Below are positions 9,232 through 18,575 of a DNA stretch of 64,000 nucleotides, in pieces. The stretch comes from CAVQBL01 sp963710715 (GTDB lineage: Bacteria > Pseudomonadota > Gammaproteobacteria > DSM-16500): positions 434,001 through 498,000 of the forward strand of contig CAVQBL010000013.1 of NCBI GenBank assembly GCA_963710715.1, given 5' to 3'. Made by a program: the position numbers and the translations under genes. Below the pieces are notes generated by a model that made no database searches, was not told the origin of the DNA, and saw only the letters and a program-made list of their open reading frames with translations. Each line of letters opens with the position of its first letter. Position 1 is the first letter of the stretch.

Positions 9232-9274
9232 ACATGCTAAACTTGGCGAATTTAGTCTGCTTGCAATGACCTAA

Positions 9275-10238
9275 TTATTGGTTAGGTCTTATCTCCGACA
9301 AAACATTCTCTAAATTTTTTTTATCCTGCCCAAACATCGTCAATATTGGGAGTACTTTCGATTGCGAAGTCGATGAGAGATTATATTTGACAAATGTAGC
9401 GAGTGTTCCAGAAGGGCCAAGGTCAATATAAAGTGCAGCCGATTGTTGTTCGAGATTTTGAATAGCTTGTTGAAATTGAATTTGTGCACGAATGATTTCC
9501 CAGAAATAATCTTGTGTGAATGCAGTGAAGGTATTTGCATGAACGCAGGAAATATAATTCACCCGAGAGTTTTTTAGTGATATTTTTTGTATCGCAGATA
9601 AAAAATCTGTTTTTGCATTATCAATGAGCGAAGAATGAAAAGCATGTGACACGGGAAGTAATAATTGTGTAATATTTTTTTCAACTAACTGATTTTTTAT
9701 TTTTTGTATGTTGGCAACACTGCCTGAAACAACAAAATGCGAAGGAAAATTGATGGCAGCGAGCTCGCTGAAATCATGCAAATAAGCCTCGGCTTGATAG
9801 AGATGAGTGTCATGCACAACTGCTAGCATGCTCCCAGGTTCACAGTCTTGTTCTAGAAGCTGCGCTTGTTTTGTAACGGCATATAATGCATCTTCAAAGG
9901 CTATGACACCTGCAGCGGTTGCTGCAGCAAATTCACCTACGCTGGCTCCCAAAACAAAATCAGGCTGAATATTATTTTCTGAACATGACTTGTGTGAGTG
10001 CATGTTCAATCATAAAAATAGCGGGATGAGTTAACAGAGTACTAGTAAATGGTTTGGCTTTAGTATTGTCTTCGCTATAAAGTTGCTCAATGACCGAAGC
10101 TTTAGTGATATCACGATAAAGATTATCTGCTTTTTGCATCCAGTCACGAAACGTTTTATTTTCTTCAAATAACTCTTTTCCCATCTGGTAATACTGAGAG
10201 CCTTGTCCAGAGAACATGAAGACAATGGGTAATGGCAT
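9275..10238 (-). pseudogene. trans-acting acyl hydrolase/acyltransferase (PksD-like), frameshifted
   Basis: An acyltransferase-fold protein of about 320 codons, broken by one frameshift near 9990. The first part has FMFSGQGSQYYQMGKEL and FTSTLLTHPAIFMIEHALTQVM. After the shift come FVLGASVGEFAAA (nucleophile Ser in GxSxG) and PVSHAFHSSLIDNAK (active-site His). Removing one T in ATGTTCAG joins the halves smoothly. The THPAIFMIE and GASVGEF motifs match the PksD/BaeD group, discrete proofreading acyl hydrolases of trans-AT polyketide systems. Its ATG at 10238 follows the upstream acyltransferase stop with no gap. Part of the decayed cassette 9275-15607. Confidence 0.8.
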
Positions 10239-11096
10239 TTATTGCCCTTTTTGGATGCGTTGTATCAATCCCATCAAAACTTTACCTGGACCGATTTCTT
10301 CAAAAGTTTTTTCTCCTTTTTGAAGTAAATATTCTATAGTACGTGTCCATTGGACAGGATAAGTGATTTGATGAGCAAGATTGGATTGTATTTCATTGGC
10401 TTGATAAGGTTTCGCATTTACATTTGCTATGACTGGAATAGTAGGCGATGCAAAAGTAAAGCCATGTAAAAATTCTGCAAAGCGCTGTTGCGCATCACCC
10501 ATGAAAGAAGAGTGGAAAGCGCCGCTGACTTTTAAAGGGATATATAACATGGCTCCCGATTTTTCGAGTATGGGTTGTGCGGCATCAATATCATCTTTAG
10601 CTCCAGAAATCACAACTTGAGTAAATGCATTGTAATTTGCAATCGAGATGCTGGTTAAATCATTTCTTTGTAAAATGGATTGCACATCATCGCTTTTGAG
10701 TCCAATGACTGCGGCCATTTTGCCACCGCGAGCTTCGCTCATGAGCTCTCCGCGTTTTTGCACAAGGTTTAATCCTGTTTCAAAATCAAAAACACCCGCA
10801 GCGAATAGGGCGTTATATTCACCTAAGCTATGGCCTGCAACGTAATCCGGTTTTTTTCCGGTTTCTTTTAATTTTTTTAAATAAGTCAAAGCATTTACGA
10901 CATAAAGTGCGGGTTCTGAATATAAAAAGTTTTATTCAATTGCTAGAATTGTCTTCTAAGCATAGCGTTACAACTCAGGAATAGCCGAAAGTAAAATATT
11001 GTTAGCTTTTTGAACAAGATCAGTAAACTCTGGAAATAATGCAGCGCCCATACCTTTGACTTGCGACCCTTGGCCTGGAAAAACATAAATTGTCAT
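10239..11096 (-). pseudogene. trans-acting malonyl-acyltransferase (PksC/PksE-AT-like), broken
   Basis: A FabD-like acyltransferase that would load malonyl units onto AT-less polyketide modules. It starts at 11096 with a good SD (AAAGGAG) and MTIYVFPGQGSQVKGMG, but the frame is lost after about 40 codons. The region 10890-10980 contains stops, and homology resumes at about 10905 with EPALYVVNALTYLKK. The remaining frame has VAGHSLGEYNALFAAG (GxSxG), VSGAFHSSFM (His) and FEEIGPGKVLMGLI. Motifs match the discrete/PksE-type ATs of bacillaene-class clusters. It would have been the first gene of a leftward pair, divergent from the enoyl reductase at 11184. Confidence 0.85.
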
Positions 11097-11183
11097 TGGA
11101 GCTCCTTTTATTATCATTAATCTAATATTCTAACATTTTTTTAATCGTATCATATATAATAAGAGTATTGCACGGAGGCAACA

Positions 11184-12560
11184 TTGCTTAAGATGTTACG
11201 CATCACCCCAGAATCGCTAGGAGCGCTGAATTTAAATCAGATTACGGCCTTTCTTTTGCCTATTTAGCTGGTGCAATGTATAAAGGCATTGCTTCGAAAG
11301 AGTTAATCGTTAAATTGGGTAAAGCAGGGTTGATGGGTTTTTTAGGGACAGGTGGCTTGCATCTGGAACGTATCGAATCTTATTCAGTTTATTCAAAAAA
11401 ATCTCAATCAAGACCAACGCTATGGGGCATAATTTGCTCTGTAATCTATCTAAGCCATACTGGAAAACAAACAGTTGAATTATTTTTAAAGTATGGCATT
11501 AAATATGTTGAAGCTGCAGCTTATATGCAGATTACTCCAGCGCTTGTGTATTATCGTTTAAAAGGTGTGCGGCAAAATTCGGATGGCAAGATTGAAATTC
11601 CCACATTATGTTATTGCTAAAGTTTCACGTCCAGAAGTTGCAGAAGCATTCATGAGTCCAGCACCTGCTGATATCGTAAAAAAATTAGTTGCTCGTGGAA
11701 AGCTCACAGCAGAAGAAGCGCGCTTAGGTGTAGACATTCCAATTTCACATGATATTTGCTTAGAATCTGATTGGGGGTGGCCAATACTGATCAGCGAGTG
11801 GCTCTCACTCTGGTTCCATCCATATTGAAACTGCGCAGCGACATGATGGAACGTTATCATTATAAAAAAATTATTCGTGTAGGCGCAGCCGGTGGCATTT
11901 GGACTCCTGAAGCTGCTGCAGCGGCTTTTGTTTTAGGTGCTGATTTTATTTTGACGGGATCCATTAATCAGTGTACGGTAGAGGGAGGGACGAGCGATGC
12001 AGTGAAAGACATGCTGCAGGAAATGAATATTCAAGACACAGCTTATGCACCTGCAGGTGATATGTTTGAGTTAGGCGCTAAAGTTCAAGTGTTTCGCAAA
12101 GGCTTATTATTTCCTACTCGCGCAAATAAATTATATGATTTATATATGCATCATAATTCACTCAATGAAATAGATGATAAAACGCAAACACAGATTGAAG
12201 AACGTTATTTTGGTAGAAGTTTTGATGAAGTTTGGCAAGAAACAAAAAACTTTTATCTCAAAGAAAAACCAGATGAGATTGAGAAAGCAGAAAAAAATCC
12301 TAAACATAAAATGGCACTTATTTTCCGCTGGTATTTTGTGCATACCACACGCCTGGCGATGAAAGGAAGTCAAGAGCAACAAGTCGATTATCAAATTCAC
12401 TCTGGTTCTGCATTGGGAAGCATTTAACGAATGGGTCAAAGGCACACCGCTTGAAAATTGCGTATCGCCATGTAGATAAATTGCAAGAAAATTAATGCAA
12501 GATACAGCTAAGCTTTTAACTGAAAAATTATCACAATGGGTACGAAGGAATAAATCATGA
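11184..12560 (+). pseudogene. trans-acting enoyl reductase (PfaD/PksE-ER-like), multiply frameshifted
   Basis: An FMN-dependent enoyl reductase of about 455 codons that would have saturated alpha,beta bonds on ACP-bound polyketides. Segments in order: RITPESLG, LAGAMYKGIASKELIVKLGKAGLMGFLGTGG, TVELFLKYGIKYVEAAAYMQITPALV, VIAKVSRPEVAEAFMSPAPADIVKKL, VALTLVPSILKLRSDMM, RVGAAGGIWTPEAAAAAF, and EKNPKHKMALIFRWYFVHTTRLA. Frameshifts fall near 11245, 11400-11450, 11600, 11775 and after 12420. The normally invariant Gly in GGIGTPEA is Trp (GGIWTPEA). GGAGG at 11174 favours a TTG start at 11184; ATG 11193 is the alternative. The stop (12558-12560) overlaps the ACP start. Confidence 0.85.
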
Positions 12561-12797
12561 ATAAAGAACAAGTTTTTGTGATTCTAAAAAATATTATTGA
12601 AATTGTTCCAGAATTAGCAAATCGCTCAATCACAATAAATGACAGTTTGCGTGAGTTAGGTGCAAATCTCTGTTGATCGCGCAGAAATTTTAATTCGCTG
12701 CATGTCAGAGCTGCAACTTAAATTGCCGTTAGTTGAATTTGGAAAAGCAAAAAATATAGGTGAGTTGGTGGAACTTTTTGTTGAGAAAAAGAAATAA
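12557..12797 (+). pseudogene. donor acyl carrier protein (AcpK-like), frameshifted
   Basis: A discrete ACP of about 80 codons. It begins MNKEQVFVILKNIIEIVPEL and continues LRELGAN. One extra base near 12667 breaks the frame; skipping it gives SVDRAEILIRCMSELQLKLP, where the Ser of GANSVDRAE is the 4'-phosphopantetheine site. The GANSVDRAE motif is characteristic of the donor ACPs that hold acetyl/malonyl groups in HMG-synthase beta-branching cassettes (AcpK, CurB). It sits between the enoyl reductase and KS genes, as in the pks cluster of Bacillus subtilis. Confidence 0.8.
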
Positions 12798-14082
12798 AGT
12801 TAAAAAATCTGTATCAAAACGTCAAGCCGTAGCCGTCACTGGAATGGGCATCGTAAGCTCAAGTGGGGACGGCATTCCTGCTTTTACTCGGAGCTTTTAT
12901 TCATGGTCGTAGTTATTTCTCTCTTCTTTCTTACTCACCACTATCATTTCCAGTGATTGGTGCGTCAATAAAAAATTTTTGATTTCTCGGCAGTACAAGC
13001 GTTCTCCAACTTTGTGCCTTAGAATCTACAGCAACAGCTCCAAAAAATTCTTCCACGTTACCATTGCTCTATTCAAGCTGCTTTGATCGCGGGAGGCTAA
13101 GAAGTTCTTAGATCAAGCTAAACTGAATGTTCATTCATTAGATTCTAAAAATATTGGGTTAGTCGTTGCAGCGCAAAATACAACAAATCGTTATCAATAT
13201 GATTTGTATACGGAGTTTCAGAAAAATCCTGATTATCTTTCACCTGCTATGCATTGCATTTTATGGATACAAACCATGTTGGCGTTTTGAGCACAATGTT
13301 GGATATTAAGAGGTGAAGGGTTTACTGTGGGAGGGTCTTCAGCAAGTGGCAATGTCGCTTTAATCCAGGGTATCAATTAATCCGCGACCACTCGCAAGAT
13401 GCGTGTCTAGTTGCGGGTGCATTGGCTGATTTATCTCCTATGGATTTGCAAGGTTTTTATAATCTGGGTGCTTTAGGTGGGTATCATTTTGCAGACGAAC
13501 CTCAAAAAGCGTGTCGCCGATTCGATAAAGCGCACGAGGGATTTATCTACGGACAAGCAGCGGCAGCTATTATGTTAGAATCTGTCGATTCTGCAAAAAA
13601 GCGCAACGTTCCTATTTTAGGATATATTCTAGGAGGAGCTTTGCGTCTGGATGGCAATCATTTGTCTAATCCAAATCAGGAAGGTGAAGCAGAAGTCATG
13701 TTGCAAGCTATGAAGGCAGCGGATGTGAGTATTGAAAGAAATTAATTATATTAATACGCATGGAACGTCTGCGCCTTTAGGAGATCAGACAGAAATCAGT
13801 GCAATCGAATCAATATTTAATGAGCGCCAGATTATGCTGAATGCGACCAAAAGTATTACGGGTCATTGTTTGTGGTCAGCAGGTGTGGTTGAAGCCATTG
13901 CAACTTTTATTCAAATGCAGGAACAATTTCTCCATCCAAGTTTGAATTTGGAGCATCCAATTACAGAAAAAAGCCAGTTTGTAACTGGAAAAAGTCAGCC
14001 ATTTAAGACACAAGTTGCATTGAGTAATTCGTTTGGTTTCGGAGGAATTAATTCAACATTGGTGTTATCACAAAACATATAA
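12781..14082 (+). pseudogene. decarboxylating ketosynthase (PksF-like, Cys-to-Ser), multiply frameshifted
   Basis: A ketosynthase-fold gene of about 430 codons, broken by at least four shifts and an internal stop. Visible pieces are RQAVAVTGMGIVSSSGDGIP, a scrambled region 12890-13320, FTVGGSSASGNVALIQG, DLSPMDLQGFYNLGALGGYHF, INYINTHGTSAPLGD, NATKSITGHCLWSAG and NSFGFGGINSTLVLS. The active-site Cys is Ser in GSSASGN, as in the non-elongating KS that decarboxylates malonyl-ACP in beta-branching cassettes. The catalytic His motifs (HGTSAP, TGH) are retained. It overlaps the ACP 3' end and is followed directly by ECH1; the HMG-CoA-synthase-like gene expected at this point is missing. Confidence 0.85.
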
Positions 14083-14100
14083 AAAGGATTGGAATTAAAT

Positions 14101-14880
14101 ATGGAATATAAAACATTATTAGTAACAGATATTCAATTCGGTATTCGTATTACGCTCAATCGATTTGAGAGAAGAAACACATTAAATAGTGTTATGCTGA
14201 GTGAATTATTTCATGTGTTAGCCGAAGCAGAAAAAAATCCTGCTTGTCGCATTGTTGCTTTAAAAGGTCAGCAAGGCATATTTTGTATGGGTATGGATTT
14301 TCATGAAGTCGTAGAGGCCCTGCCACAAGGAGAAGAATCCGATAGATGGGCATCATCTTATATGGAGTTACTTAAAAAAATGGCTTTATCATCCAAAGTG
14401 ATTGTTGCAGAAGTGGATGGTCAAGTTATGGCAGGAGGGATAGGATTAGTTGCTGCAAGTGATTTAGTCATTGCAACTTCAAGAAGCCAATTCAGTTTAT
14501 CGGAAGCATTATGGGCATTGCTTCCTGCAAATGTGTTGCCATATTTAATTCGACGCGTGGGATTTCAGAAAGCCTATCTCATGACCTTAACTACGCAGAC
14601 TTATTCCGCTGCAGAAGCATTTGCTCTTAACTTAGTGGATGAACTGAGTGATCATCCTGAAGAAGTATTACGTAGAATGGCAATACGTTTTATTCGTTTA
14701 GATGAACAAACAGTTCGCGATTTAAAACATTATTTGCGTAAGCTGTGGATCATTAATGAAGAGACTGAAAAAGTCGCTATTCAAGAACTTTCTCGTCTCA
14801 TACATGAACCACGAGTTCAAGAAAATATAAAACGCTTTGTAGAGCATGGTACATTTCCGTGGGAGAAAAATAATGGCTGA
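14101..14880 (+). CDS. enoyl-CoA hydratase-like dehydratase (ECH1, PksH-like)
   Basis: A 259-residue crotonase-fold enzyme that in beta-branching cassettes dehydrates the HMG-type intermediate on ACP. Intact, unlike its upstream neighbours. The oxyanion motifs are GIFCMGMDFHEV (residues about 61-72) and MAGGIGLVAASDLVIA. FCMGMDFHEV is close to PksH/CurE. Start: the ATG at 14101 is preferred over an in-frame TTG at 14089, which is directly on the AAAAAGGA; the SD spacing to 14101 is slightly long. It begins 18 nt after the broken KS and overlaps ECH2 by 8 nt. With PksG absent and the donor ACP and KS broken, its original reaction cannot run from this locus. Confidence 0.8.
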   Translation: MEYKTLLVTDIQFGIRITLNRFERRNTLNSVMLSELFHVLAEAEKNPACRIVALKGQQGIFCMGMDFHEVVEALPQGEESDRWASSYMELLKKMALSSKVIVAEVDGQVMAGGIGLVAASDLVIATSRSQFSLSEALWALLPANVLPYLIRRVGFQKAYLMTLTTQTYSAAEAFALNLVDELSDHPEEVLRRMAIRFIRLDEQTVRDLKHYLRKLWIINEETEKVAIQELSRLIHEPRVQENIKRFVEHGTFPWEKNNG

Positions 14881-15607
14881 TGTGGTAAAGCTGCAATATC
14901 TTGAACCTGCTATAGCGCAGATTATTTTAGAAGATCGCGAATATCGCAATACGTTTTCTTCTTCGCTGATTCAAGGGCTCACAACTGCATTTGCATCTCT
15001 TAAACCAGAAACAAAAGTGGTTATTATTCACGGATATGAAAATTATTTTTGTTGTGGAGGGACACAAGAAGAGTTATTAAAATTGAGCGAAGGTAAAATG
15101 ACTTTTGCAGATTTGGCGTTTTATCGCTTATTGCTTGATTGCGAAATACCAACCATTGCTGCAATGCAAGGGCATGCATTAGGTGGTGGTTTAATATTTG
15201 GTTGCTATGCAGATATTATTCTTATGGCTGAGGAATCTCTTTATAGCGCTAATTTTATGAAATATGGTTTTACTCCCGGGATGGGCGCAACGTATATTTT
15301 GCCTAAAAAAGTAGGCGAAGTTTTGGGCCAGGAAATGCTCTTCACAGCTAAAAGCTATCACGGGGGCGAATTAAAAGAGCGGGGTGCTCAGATTAATGTT
15401 GTAAAAAAATCCGCTGTCATTACTACGGCGGTAGAATTAGCAAAAGAATTAATAGATAAACCATTGGTTTCATTAAAGCTATTAAAACAACAACGAGTAC
15501 GTGCAATTAAGGCGGAGTTGCCCATGATAATTGAACAAGAGCTTGCAATGCATGCGGTTACGTTTGCGTTGCCGGAAGTTAGGGAGAGGATTAAGAAATT
15601 GTTTTAG
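14873..15607 (+). CDS. enoyl-CoA hydratase-like decarboxylase (ECH2, PksI-like)
   Basis: A 244-residue crotonase-fold protein, intact. Motifs NYFCCGGTQEELL, MQGHALGGGLIFGCYADI and KYGFTPGMGATYILPKK match the PksI/ECH2 group, which decarboxylates the 3-methylglutaconyl intermediate to leave a beta-methyl or methylene branch. The ATG at 14873 has GGGAG seven bases upstream and overlaps the ECH1 stop, indicating translational coupling; an in-frame start at 14846 is less likely. Last gene of the decayed cassette. Confidence 0.85.
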   Translation: MADVVKLQYLEPAIAQIILEDREYRNTFSSSLIQGLTTAFASLKPETKVVIIHGYENYFCCGGTQEELLKLSEGKMTFADLAFYRLLLDCEIPTIAAMQGHALGGGLIFGCYADIILMAEESLYSANFMKYGFTPGMGATYILPKKVGEVLGQEMLFTAKSYHGGELKERGAQINVVKKSAVITTAVELAKELIDKPLVSLKLLKQQRVRAIKAELPMIIEQELAMHAVTFALPEVRERIKKLF

Positions 15608-15608
15608 C

Positions 15609-15689
15609 GTAACTATTTACGATTCTTACAAAAAGAACTCGTCATTGCGAGCCTCACGCTTTAGCTTTATGTGAGGCGTGGCAATCCAG
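15609..15689 (+). repeat. REP-like dispersed repeat, copy on plus strand
   Basis: About 80 bp, containing GTCATTGCGAGCCTCAC, a GCCTCAC/GTGAGGC stem-loop and GCGTGGCAATCCA. It matches the reverse complement of 63454-63531 over its length, including the flank CGATTCTTA(A)AAAGAA. It lies just after ECH2. Confidence 0.8.
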
Positions 15690-15727
15690 AATGGTGATAA
15701 GTGACGGCGTGGATGGTTACGTTTTAG

Positions 15728-16432
15728 CTATCTATAGTTATAAATCTGCTCGTCCGCATCATCACCTTTTACAGGCGCTTGACACAATGAGTTATACGGA
15801 CACACTAATTTACCATTATCCGTTAATACTTCCCAAATTAATGGATGAGAGACTTGAGCTGACTCAATAATTTCTTGCACAAATCCTAAAAAGCAACGAC
15901 GTTCTCCGTGATATGAAACACTAGAGCTGATGGGCGTTAATTGAATACCAATTCTTTGTAGAATTCTTTGTACTCTGGGTTCAATGGCTGCATAAGTATA
16001 ATAAACATCTTGTGCAACGCAATTTTCTAGCACAGCACGTAAAATACCGAGCACAGCAAACTTGGGTCGAAACTCGGGTAGAATTGCGAGACGTGATATT
16101 TCAGCCAAATGCTCACGTTCTAGCATATGATAATCAGCGGTATCATAAAAATATTGTTTTGCGGCATCTTCAATCGGAAAATTTTTTTTATTCAGTAATT
16201 TTCCTAAAATTAATCGTACCGTTCCAACATATTTTTTCGTGGGTTTGAAAAGTAATAAACAATGTATTGAATAGTGGTCATATTCATCTGATTCAGCTTT
16301 GATGTGCTTGTTATCAGGCAGTATTTTCTTTTCTAAGCAGAAAATATTATAGCGTAATTTAAAACACTCTTTTAACAATCTATTATTATCGGCGCGAATG
16401 ATTAAAAAATTCTCATCAAAGTCACCTAGCAT
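15728..16432 (-). CDS. N-acyl amino acid/autoinducer synthase-like GNAT acyltransferase
   Basis: A 234-residue protein resembling the 'PEP-CTERM/exosortase system-associated acyltransferase' and FeeM N-acyl amino acid synthase families, which share a fold with LuxI-type AHL synthases. N-terminal LLKECFKLRYNIFCLEKKIL matches the conserved start of that family (R-Y-x-V/I-F-C-x-E); YVGTVRLIL and LAEISRLAILPEFR are the acyl-binding strands. Such enzymes take an acyl chain from ACP and transfer it to an amino acid or amine. No exosortase gene is present in the window. It lies between the PKS cassette and the phospholipase gene but on the opposite strand; its product is unknown. Confidence 0.7.
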   Translation of the reverse strand: MLGDFDENFLIIRADNNRLLKECFKLRYNIFCLEKKILPDNKHIKAESDEYDHYSIHCLLLFKPTKKYVGTVRLILGKLLNKKNFPIEDAAKQYFYDTADYHMLEREHLAEISRLAILPEFRPKFAVLGILRAVLENCVAQDVYYTYAAIEPRVQRILQRIGIQLTPISSSVSYHGERRCFLGFVQEIIESAQVSHPLIWEVLTDNGKLVCPYNSLCQAPVKGDDADEQIYNYR

Positions 16433-16632
16433 AACGCTTTTTCTCCACGTTTGTTATTTTATTATCTAACCGGTATCACGTAGCTTACGCAATACTCACA
16501 TTAATTATAATGCATAAAATAAGAGGGAGAATTAAATTAATCCTTGACTTGCAAGGTATTGATTTTTAATAAATATTAGCTCAATCATGGAAATCGTGAT
16601 ACAATATTTTTACTATATAAAGGCAGGATGCC

Positions 16633-18453
16633 ATGAAAATTGATCTTCTTCGCTTAGTTAGAGCCAGTAAAATTTTTTCCTTACTTGATGATACGACACT
16701 TATCAAATTACTTGATAAATTTGATAAGGTTTATCTGCATAAAAATGCAATATTATTTCATCAAGGAGAAATAGCTCAAAATCTATATTTAGTCGTGAGT
16801 GGAAAGCTCGTCTTAACTCTAAGAACAGAGCATAATGAAGAAAAAACGATTGGTGAAATATCATCGGGCGAGACCGTAGGCGAGATAGGCGCTCTAGCGC
16901 ATGAGCCACGTTCTGTGACAGCTAAAGCACTGGAAAATTCAATTTTACTTAAACTCTCAAGTCATGCATTCAGAGAGCTATGTCAAGATTATCCGCCGAT
17001 TATTTTTGAAACCATTAACACATTGGTTGATCGTTCGCGTGGATTGCTTAAGTTACTCGCTGCACAAGAACCGGAGAGAAAACATATTGTAATCATTCCA
17101 GCGAATAAATACTCTTCACTCAAACAATTTTCTGAAAAGCTGCGTGAGATGACGCATAATATATCAGGCATTGTTTTGCTATCTGATGAGGATCCTGAGG
17201 TTCGTGAAAAACAAAAGAATATACGTTCTTTAGAATATTTTATTGATAAGCTAGCCAAAGAGAATGAAATCATTTTATATTTACTTGGATTGCAGGAAAC
17301 AGCGCTAACAAAAATATGTTTTGAAAAAGCCAATACGATTTATGTTGTTGCCGATTTCAATTCGAAGCCTTCTCTTAGTTATTTTACCCTAGCTAAAATT
17401 AATCGCGACACATCACCAAATAATATTAATGTGGAGCTGGTTTTATTGCACGAAGAAGATAAGCATTTACCACAACGTACTTCAAGATGGCTGAAGTTAG
17501 CGCGCTTCGCCTTGCATCATCATGTGCGGATAAATCAAGCTAAAGATTGGCAGCGTATGTTGCGATTTATTCGTGGGCAAGCAATAGGTTTAGTATTTGG
17601 CGGTGGTGGTGTACGCGGTTGGGCGCACTTAGGTGTCATTAAAGCGCTGCAAGAAGCAAACATTCCAATTGATATAGTCGGTGGTACCAGTGGCGGAGCC
17701 ATTATAGCTGGGTATTATGCAATGCATGAAACATATCAAGAGTTACATAATGAGCTGAAAGAGCTTTCAAAAGCAACGCGTAAATCAGTGTCTTTGAGTA
17801 ATTTGAATTGGCCAGCGATTGCGCTTTTCACGAGTAGAGCTTATACAAAAGATCTAAAACGCATATTTGGTGATAATAGGATTGAAAATTTTTGGTTACC
17901 TTGTTTTTTTATTGCTTGTAATCTTGTCCATAATAAACAAGTGATTCATCGAAGTGGGCCAGCATGGATAAAAGTTCGCAGTAGCACAGCAGTTCCAGGC
18001 GTATTTCCGCCGGTGGTTATTAGAGGTGAGTTGTATATTGATGGCGGTTTGTTGAATAACTTACCTGTTGATGTGATGAGAAAATTAATCGGTAATAAAG
18101 CTACAATTATTGCTGCTGAATTAACACATAATAAAGAAGATGTGCATCATGCATATAATTTTCCACCTGATTTAGCTTGGTGGCAAACTGCGCTCGCAAA
18201 ATTTCATATTGCTTATAAGAAATATAAATTTCCACCGTTTATTGATACATTTTTAAAATCTCTTTTGTCAGGTTCTTCATATAGGCAACGAGAAAATGGC
18301 ATGGCTGCAGATATATTGATTACCCCGGATCTTTCTCAATTTAGTTTGTTACATATCAAAAAGAATCAAGAAGCAGAATTAGTTGATATTGGTTATCAAG
18401 TTGCGGTAAAGGCGATTGGGAAGTTGCGCGAGAAACAGAGGCAAGAAAAATAA
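16633..18453 (+). CDS. cNMP-binding patatin-like phospholipase (NTE/RssA type)
   Basis: A 606-residue cytoplasmic or membrane-peripheral phospholipase/esterase. Residues about 10-125 form a cyclic-nucleotide-binding fold (HQGEIAQNLYLVVSGKL, GETVGEIGALAHEPRSVTAKAL). A linker region to about 300 resembles the middle of neuropathy-target-esterase-like proteins. The patatin domain follows: oxyanion loop FGGGGVRGWAHLG, nucleophile Ser353 in GGTSGGAI, and catalytic Asp470 in DGGLLNNLP. These give the Ser-Asp dyad. An upstream TTGACT...TAATAA pair (about 16542-16570) and AT-rich leader may be the promoter. Legionellales use patatins as effectors, but the cNMP-domain form is usually housekeeping. Confidence 0.9.
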   Translation: MKIDLLRLVRASKIFSLLDDTTLIKLLDKFDKVYLHKNAILFHQGEIAQNLYLVVSGKLVLTLRTEHNEEKTIGEISSGETVGEIGALAHEPRSVTAKALENSILLKLSSHAFRELCQDYPPIIFETINTLVDRSRGLLKLLAAQEPERKHIVIIPANKYSSLKQFSEKLREMTHNISGIVLLSDEDPEVREKQKNIRSLEYFIDKLAKENEIILYLLGLQETALTKICFEKANTIYVVADFNSKPSLSYFTLAKINRDTSPNNINVELVLLHEEDKHLPQRTSRWLKLARFALHHHVRINQAKDWQRMLRFIRGQAIGLVFGGGGVRGWAHLGVIKALQEANIPIDIVGGTSGGAIIAGYYAMHETYQELHNELKELSKATRKSVSLSNLNWPAIALFTSRAYTKDLKRIFGDNRIENFWLPCFFIACNLVHNKQVIHRSGPAWIKVRSSTAVPGVFPPVVIRGELYIDGGLLNNLPVDVMRKLIGNKATIIAAELTHNKEDVHHAYNFPPDLAWWQTALAKFHIAYKKYKFPPFIDTFLKSLLSGSSYRQRENGMAADILITPDLSQFSLLHIKKNQEAELVDIGYQVAVKAIGKLREKQRQEK

Positions 18454-18575
18454 TGAAAACCCCTTCTCCTCTCACCGCATGCTCTTAGTGAGCTTAAATA
18501 ACTGTACAAAAATTGACTGGTATTATTGTTTATGATACTCTGCTGCCTCATAAAATAACGGGGGGAGCACTCAAT

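Noticed and set aside
9275..15607. A fatty-acid synthesis (fab) operon
   Set aside because: The FabD-like genes are two in tandem, the KS is Ser-type, the ER is PfaD-type, and two ECHs follow; this order belongs to trans-AT polyketide cassettes.
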